Source: Burkholderiales bacterium
GTDB taxonomy: Bacteria; Pseudomonadota; Gammaproteobacteria; Burkholderiales; Casimicrobiaceae
Direction: 5' to 3'
DNA: 56,250 bases
NCBI GenBank assembly: GCA_025354165.1
Contig: JANXNI010000070.1
Coordinates: 1-56,250, forward strand
A model generated the notes under the pieces. That model was not told the DNA's origin. It saw only the letters and a program-made list of their open reading frames with translations, and searched no databases. Shown piece after piece: positions 53,324 through 56,250 of the stretch; within the stretch, counting starts at the first letter, position 1, and the number at the start of each line of letters is the position of its first letter. A program made the translations under genes and the position numbers.

Positions 53324-54058
53324 TTGACCGTCTCCAGCACACCGCCGAATTTGGGCACTAACGAACCCATTCGCATCTCAAAAATCCTCGCGCAGCGCGG
53401 CATTGCGTCGCGCAGCGAAGCCGACCGCATGATCGAAAAAGGCTGGGTGGCGGTGAATGGGTTTGTGGCGATTCCCGGTGATCGCGCGGCACCGGATGCC
53501 GAGATCACGCTGTCGGCCGAAGCGCACGCGCAACTGGACGACACCCTCACCGTGATCATGAATAAACCGCGTGGATTTACGTCGGCGGCCGATGAGTTCG
53601 GTGGTGCGCCTGCGATGACCTTACTCACATCTCAAAATTTCTTCACGACGGCACCAAGTGCCGACGATGAACCACAAGCGCCTAGGCTTCCCGGTAGCGG
53701 CTTGCGCGTCGCGGGTCGCTTGTCCACGCGCGAAATGGGCCTCGTCGTTTTCACGACTGACACTGCACTCGCGCGCCGCCTTGCCGCCGCCGACGTTGAA
53801 GAAACATGGTGCATCGATTTCCGCGCTGCGCCACCAGATAACGCCGCTGAAATCATTTCGAATGCGCTGCACAATGCCGTACAAGTTGCGAACGATCCTG
53901 ACAATGCAAACGCGCTGCTGCTCACGACACCGTCGCTCGCCAAAGGCATTCTCTCCTCCATCTGCGACGGGCAAAACTGGCGCACGGATTTATCACGAAT
54001 CCGGCGTGGCGAAATCGTGCTTGGCGATGTGCCGTCTGGTCGTTGGCGAGTGCTCTAG
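53324..54058 (+). CDS. RluF/RluB-like pseudouridine synthase homologue, probably inactive
   Basis: A 244-residue protein with an N-terminal S4 RNA-binding domain (about residues 15-65; IRISKILAQRGIASRSEADR) and a degenerate RsuA/RluF-type synthase domain. Where active enzymes have GRLD with the catalytic Asp, this reads AGRLSTREMGLVVFTTD with Ser134. The usual Lys-x-Tyr motif is replaced by EETWCIDF. It is shorter than RluF. TTG at 53324 is taken as the start because GGAAAG lies 6 nt upstream and the S4 domain begins soon after; the frame is open to 53204 inside the thioredoxin gene. It may be an RNA binder without catalytic activity. Confidence 0.75.
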   Translation: MTVSSTPPNLGTNEPIRISKILAQRGIASRSEADRMIEKGWVAVNGFVAIPGDRAAPDAEITLSAEAHAQLDDTLTVIMNKPRGFTSAADEFGGAPAMTLLTSQNFFTTAPSADDEPQAPRLPGSGLRVAGRLSTREMGLVVFTTDTALARRLAAADVEETWCIDFRAAPPDNAAEIISNALHNAVQVANDPDNANALLLTTPSLAKGILSSICDGQNWRTDLSRIRRGEIVLGDVPSGRWRVL

Positions 54059-54068
54059 AGAACGATTC

Positions 54069-55097
54069 ATGGAAGCAGCACCACAAACCAGCGGACGCAT
54101 CTTGCTCGCCCCAATGGAGGGCCTGCTCGATTTCGTGCTACGCGACATTCTGACGCGCGTGGGTGGCGTGGATCGCTGCGTTTCGGAGTTCATTCGCATC
54201 ACTGAGCGGCTAATGCCAGCGCGCACTTTTATCCGCATCATGCCGGAGCTTTTGAATGGTGGGTGCACGTTTGCGGGCGTTCCCGTGCGTGGCCAATTGC
54301 TCGGCTCCGATCCCGTTTGTCTCGCTGAAAACGCAGCGCGTTTGGCCGAACTCGGTTCGCCCGGAATCGATCTCAATTTCGGTTGCCCGGCGAAAGTTGT
54401 AAATCGTCATGGCGGCGGCGCAATGCTGCTAGAAACGCCTGAGCTGGTGAGCCGGATCGTCTCCGCCGTGCGGCGTGCTGTGCCAGCGCATATCCCCGTC
54501 TCCGCCAAGATGCGCCTCGGTTTCAACGACGACACGCGCGCCGAAGAATGCGCGCAAGCCATCGCCGATGCGGGCGCGGCGGAGCTCGTCGTGCACGCTC
54601 GCACCAAGGCGCATGGCTACCGCCCACCCGCGTACTGGGAGCGCATCGCGGACATCCGCGCTGCTGTGAATATTCCGCTCGTCGCCAACGGTGAAATCTG
54701 GACCGTGACCGACGCCCTGCGCTGCCGCGAAGTGAGCGGCTGTCAAGACATCATGCTTGGTCGCGGCATGGTGGTTGATCCGGGGTTGGCGTGGGCGGTA
54801 CGCGCGGTTGCGTTCGCCAAGCCAGACGAATCAACGCCCGGCGAACCGCATGTATCGTGGCAAACGCTGCGCCCGCTGCTCAACGATTTCTGGGCACTGG
54901 TCGCCACCCGCGTGGAGAAAAAGCATCGCGCTGGGCGACTCAAACAGTGGCTCAATTTTTTACGCCGCCGATACCCCGAAGCCGAGGCAATTTACGCCGA
55001 GCTGCGCACTATCAATGATGCGGCGTTCATTGATGGGTGGTTACAAAAAAACAGCCCTGTGCCCGCTTGCGGCATCCGCGCGCTTCAGGCCGCATAG
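54069..55097 (+). CDS. dusC: tRNA-dihydrouridine synthase, DusC-like
   Basis: A 342-residue FMN-dependent enzyme that reduces uridine to dihydrouridine in the tRNA D-loop (U16 for DusC). Family motifs are LLAPMEGLLDFVLRD (12-26), DLNFGCPAKVVNRHGGGAML with catalytic Cys106, SAKMRLGF, LVVHARTKAHGY and VANGEIWTVTDA. The opening PMEGLLD and the C-terminal helical domain fit DusC better than DusA or DusB. ATG at 54069 lies 10 bp after the previous stop; the frame upstream of it is a shadow of that gene. Confidence 0.9.
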   Translation: MEAAPQTSGRILLAPMEGLLDFVLRDILTRVGGVDRCVSEFIRITERLMPARTFIRIMPELLNGGCTFAGVPVRGQLLGSDPVCLAENAARLAELGSPGIDLNFGCPAKVVNRHGGGAMLLETPELVSRIVSAVRRAVPAHIPVSAKMRLGFNDDTRAEECAQAIADAGAAELVVHARTKAHGYRPPAYWERIADIRAAVNIPLVANGEIWTVTDALRCREVSGCQDIMLGRGMVVDPGLAWAVRAVAFAKPDESTPGEPHVSWQTLRPLLNDFWALVATRVEKKHRAGRLKQWLNFLRRRYPEAEAIYAELRTINDAAFIDGWLQKNSPVPACGIRALQAA

Positions 55098-55221
55098 TCC
55101 GCACTACTTCTGCGGCTGAACCCGCCGCGCCGTTTCGAGATGTGTTCGCGGGTAATTTATGCTTTTTGGTCCATCCTCCATTTCGCTACATTCGTCACTT
55201 TGGCGCGGGCCGCGCAAATGA

Positions 55222-55250
55222 GTGTCACAGAGCCGTAACATCATTGTCAT
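55222..55250 (+). promoter_or_regulatory. Pho box upstream of phoB
   Basis: Three 7-bp direct repeats, GTGTCAC (55222), CCGTAAC (55233) and TTGTCAT (55244), are separated by 4-bp spacers AGAG and ATCA, with AAAA after the last. This is the architecture of PhoB-binding sites (7-bp CTGTCAT-like half-sites with 4-bp spacers). It ends 14 bp before the phoB start and implies autoregulation. Confidence 0.7.
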
Positions 55251-55264
55251 AAAACATCGGTCTT

Positions 55265-55951
55265 ATGCCAGCCACTATCCTCATTGTCGAAGACGAGCCC
55301 GCGATTGCGGAGCTGGTCGCCCTCCACTGCAAACACGCGGGCTACACCGTAAAAGTAGTGCACGCGGTGCTCGATGCGCGTGATGCCGTCGATGAAGCGC
55401 TGCCGGATTTGATCGTGCTTGACTGGATGTTGCCGGACAAATCGGGCATCGATTTCGCGCGCGAATTGCGCAAGGATGACCGCACGAAAGACCTGGCGAT
55501 TCTGATGCTGACGGCGCGCGCGGCTGAGGACGACAAAGTGCGCGGGCTGGAAGTCGGCGCAGATGATTACGTCACCAAACCGTTCTCGCCGAAAGAGCTG
55601 ATCGCGCGGATCAAAGCGCTGCTGCGTCGCGCTGCGCCGGAGTCGAGCGACGAGCCGATTGAGGTGGCGGGCCTTCGACTTGAACCCGCTGCGCATCGTG
55701 TTTCCGGCAATGGCACCGAGCTTAAAGTCGGGCCGACAGAATTCCGTTTGCTGCGATTTTTGATGTCGCGCCCGGATCGGGTGATGACGCGGCAAGCCTT
55801 GCTCGATGGCGTGTGGGGTGATCATGTGTTCATCGAAGAGCGCACCGTGGATGTACATGTCCGTCGCCTGCGGATCGCGCTGGAACCAACCGGCCACGAT
55901 GCCCTGGTGGAGACCGTGCGCGGCGGTGGGTATCGCCTTCGCAAGCGGTGA
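55265..55951 (+). CDS. phoB: Phosphate regulon response regulator PhoB
   Basis: A 228-residue OmpR/PhoB-type regulator. The receiver domain has the acidic pair ED (9-10), phospho-acceptor Asp53 (VLDWMLPDKSG), Thr83 and Lys105. The C-terminal winged-helix domain contains KVGPTEFRLLRFLMSRPDRV and RTVDVHVRRLR. VLDWMLP and GPTEFRLL are strongly PhoB-like. It follows a three-repeat Pho box and precedes a histidine-kinase-like gene, as phoBR operons do. Confidence 0.94.
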   Translation: MPATILIVEDEPAIAELVALHCKHAGYTVKVVHAVLDARDAVDEALPDLIVLDWMLPDKSGIDFARELRKDDRTKDLAILMLTARAAEDDKVRGLEVGADDYVTKPFSPKELIARIKALLRRAAPESSDEPIEVAGLRLEPAAHRVSGNGTELKVGPTEFRLLRFLMSRPDRVMTRQALLDGVWGDHVFIEERTVDVHVRRLRIALEPTGHDALVETVRGGGYRLRKR

Positions 55952-56076
55952 TTCGGCAAGCGGTGATCACGCCTAACCCTGTTACCGAATCGCACCCGTT
56001 ATACGGACTGGGCGATATCTCGCGACCGGATGCGCGTGACATCTCGCTGACGCTTCCGCCCGCTAAACTCGCGCCC

Positions 56077-56250
56077 ATGAATCGATTGCCGCATATCGTC
56101 GGCGCCGTGACGGTATGTGCAGCGCTGCTCTCGTTTATCTGGACGCCGTGGATTGCTGTCGGCGCGCTCGCCGCACTTTGTTTTTGGCTGGCCTTTGAAG
56201 TGCAGTCCCGCAACCGCGCCGCCAACGATCTGCTGCGTGACGCGAACGCC
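56077..56250 (+). CDS. phoR: PhoR sensor kinase, N-terminal fragment (runs off the window)
   Basis: The first 58 codons of a protein opening MNRLPHIVGAVTVCAALLSF, with two hydrophobic segments and then a basic region (FEVQSRNRAANDLLRDANA), as at the N-terminus of PhoR. Identification rests mainly on its position after phoB. The frame is also open back to a GTG at 55948 that overlaps the phoB stop (GTGA). That start would add 43 polar residues not typical of PhoR, so I prefer 56077, though neither has a clear ribosome site. Confidence 0.65.
   Translation, partial: MNRLPHIVGAVTVCAALLSFIWTPWIAVGALAALCFWLAFEVQSRNRAANDLLRDANA

Overview
The window reads as chromosomal DNA of a betaproteobacterium, most likely Burkholderiales. 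The reasons are a GC-rich, densely coding layout; gatCAB placed back to back with mreBCD; an orphan Bug-type solute receptor; an intracellular PHA depolymerase with a catalytic cysteine; an IPTL-CTERM-like surface protein; and a 4-hydroxyphenylpyruvate dioxygenase beside an Lrp-type regulator. No phage, IS transposase, integrase or CRISPR array is visible. Taxonomy and all functions are inferred from sequence motifs alone.

Layout. 1-2116: peroxiredoxin, YciA-like thioesterase and a secreted dienelactone-hydrolase-like protein. 2118-7389: a NhaR-like LysR regulator divergent from dabB-dabA, an inorganic-carbon uptake pair. 7536-16690 (minus): gatC-gatA-gatB-tamA-tamB, joining tRNA amidation to outer-membrane protein assembly. 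16948-26415 (plus): mreB-mreC-mreD-mrdA-rodA-rlpA-tolB-pal-cpoB, a nearly gapless run that links the elongasome to a partial Tol-Pal set without tolQRA. 26538-32328: mutY, an OmpA-like lipoprotein translationally coupled to a transmembrane Ser/Thr kinase, and a short RNB-family ribonuclease. 32670-40971: a catabolic operon (minus) of a succinate-dehydrogenase-like iron-sulfur subunit, two membrane anchors, a Bug receptor, a two-subunit class I hydratase, a flavoprotein and a ThDP enzyme, with a divergent LysR regulator. 41182-42895: hppD and an Lrp regulator. 43254-50797: PAS-GGDEF-EAL protein, lipoprotein, PHA depolymerase, a GST with a basic tail, cupin and amidase. 50980-56250: small hypothetical protein, tRNA-Gly(CCC), IPTL-CTERM-like protein, thioredoxin-like protein, a pseudouridine-synthase-like protein lacking its catalytic Asp, DusC-like enzyme, PhoB and the start of PhoR.

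The most striking non-coding content is two families of short interspersed repeats. Family 1 has five copies, each exactly 114 bp, built as an imperfect palindrome (36-bp arms, 42-bp variable centre, AGCTTTT/AAAAGCT ends). Four of the five lie between convergent genes. Family 2 has three copies of about 140-155 bp with terminal inverted repeats (CTCTAAAAATTCATTT type). All three have the same orientation relative to the gene downstream. One supplies the start codon and first codons of mutY, and another ends 2 bp before the phaZ start codon. REP-like hairpins also occur at 1-47 and 50870-50977.

The best candidates for undescribed biology are the two repeat families, the SDH/hydratase/Bug/ThDP operon, the kinase-lipoprotein pair and the GST with an H1-like tail.
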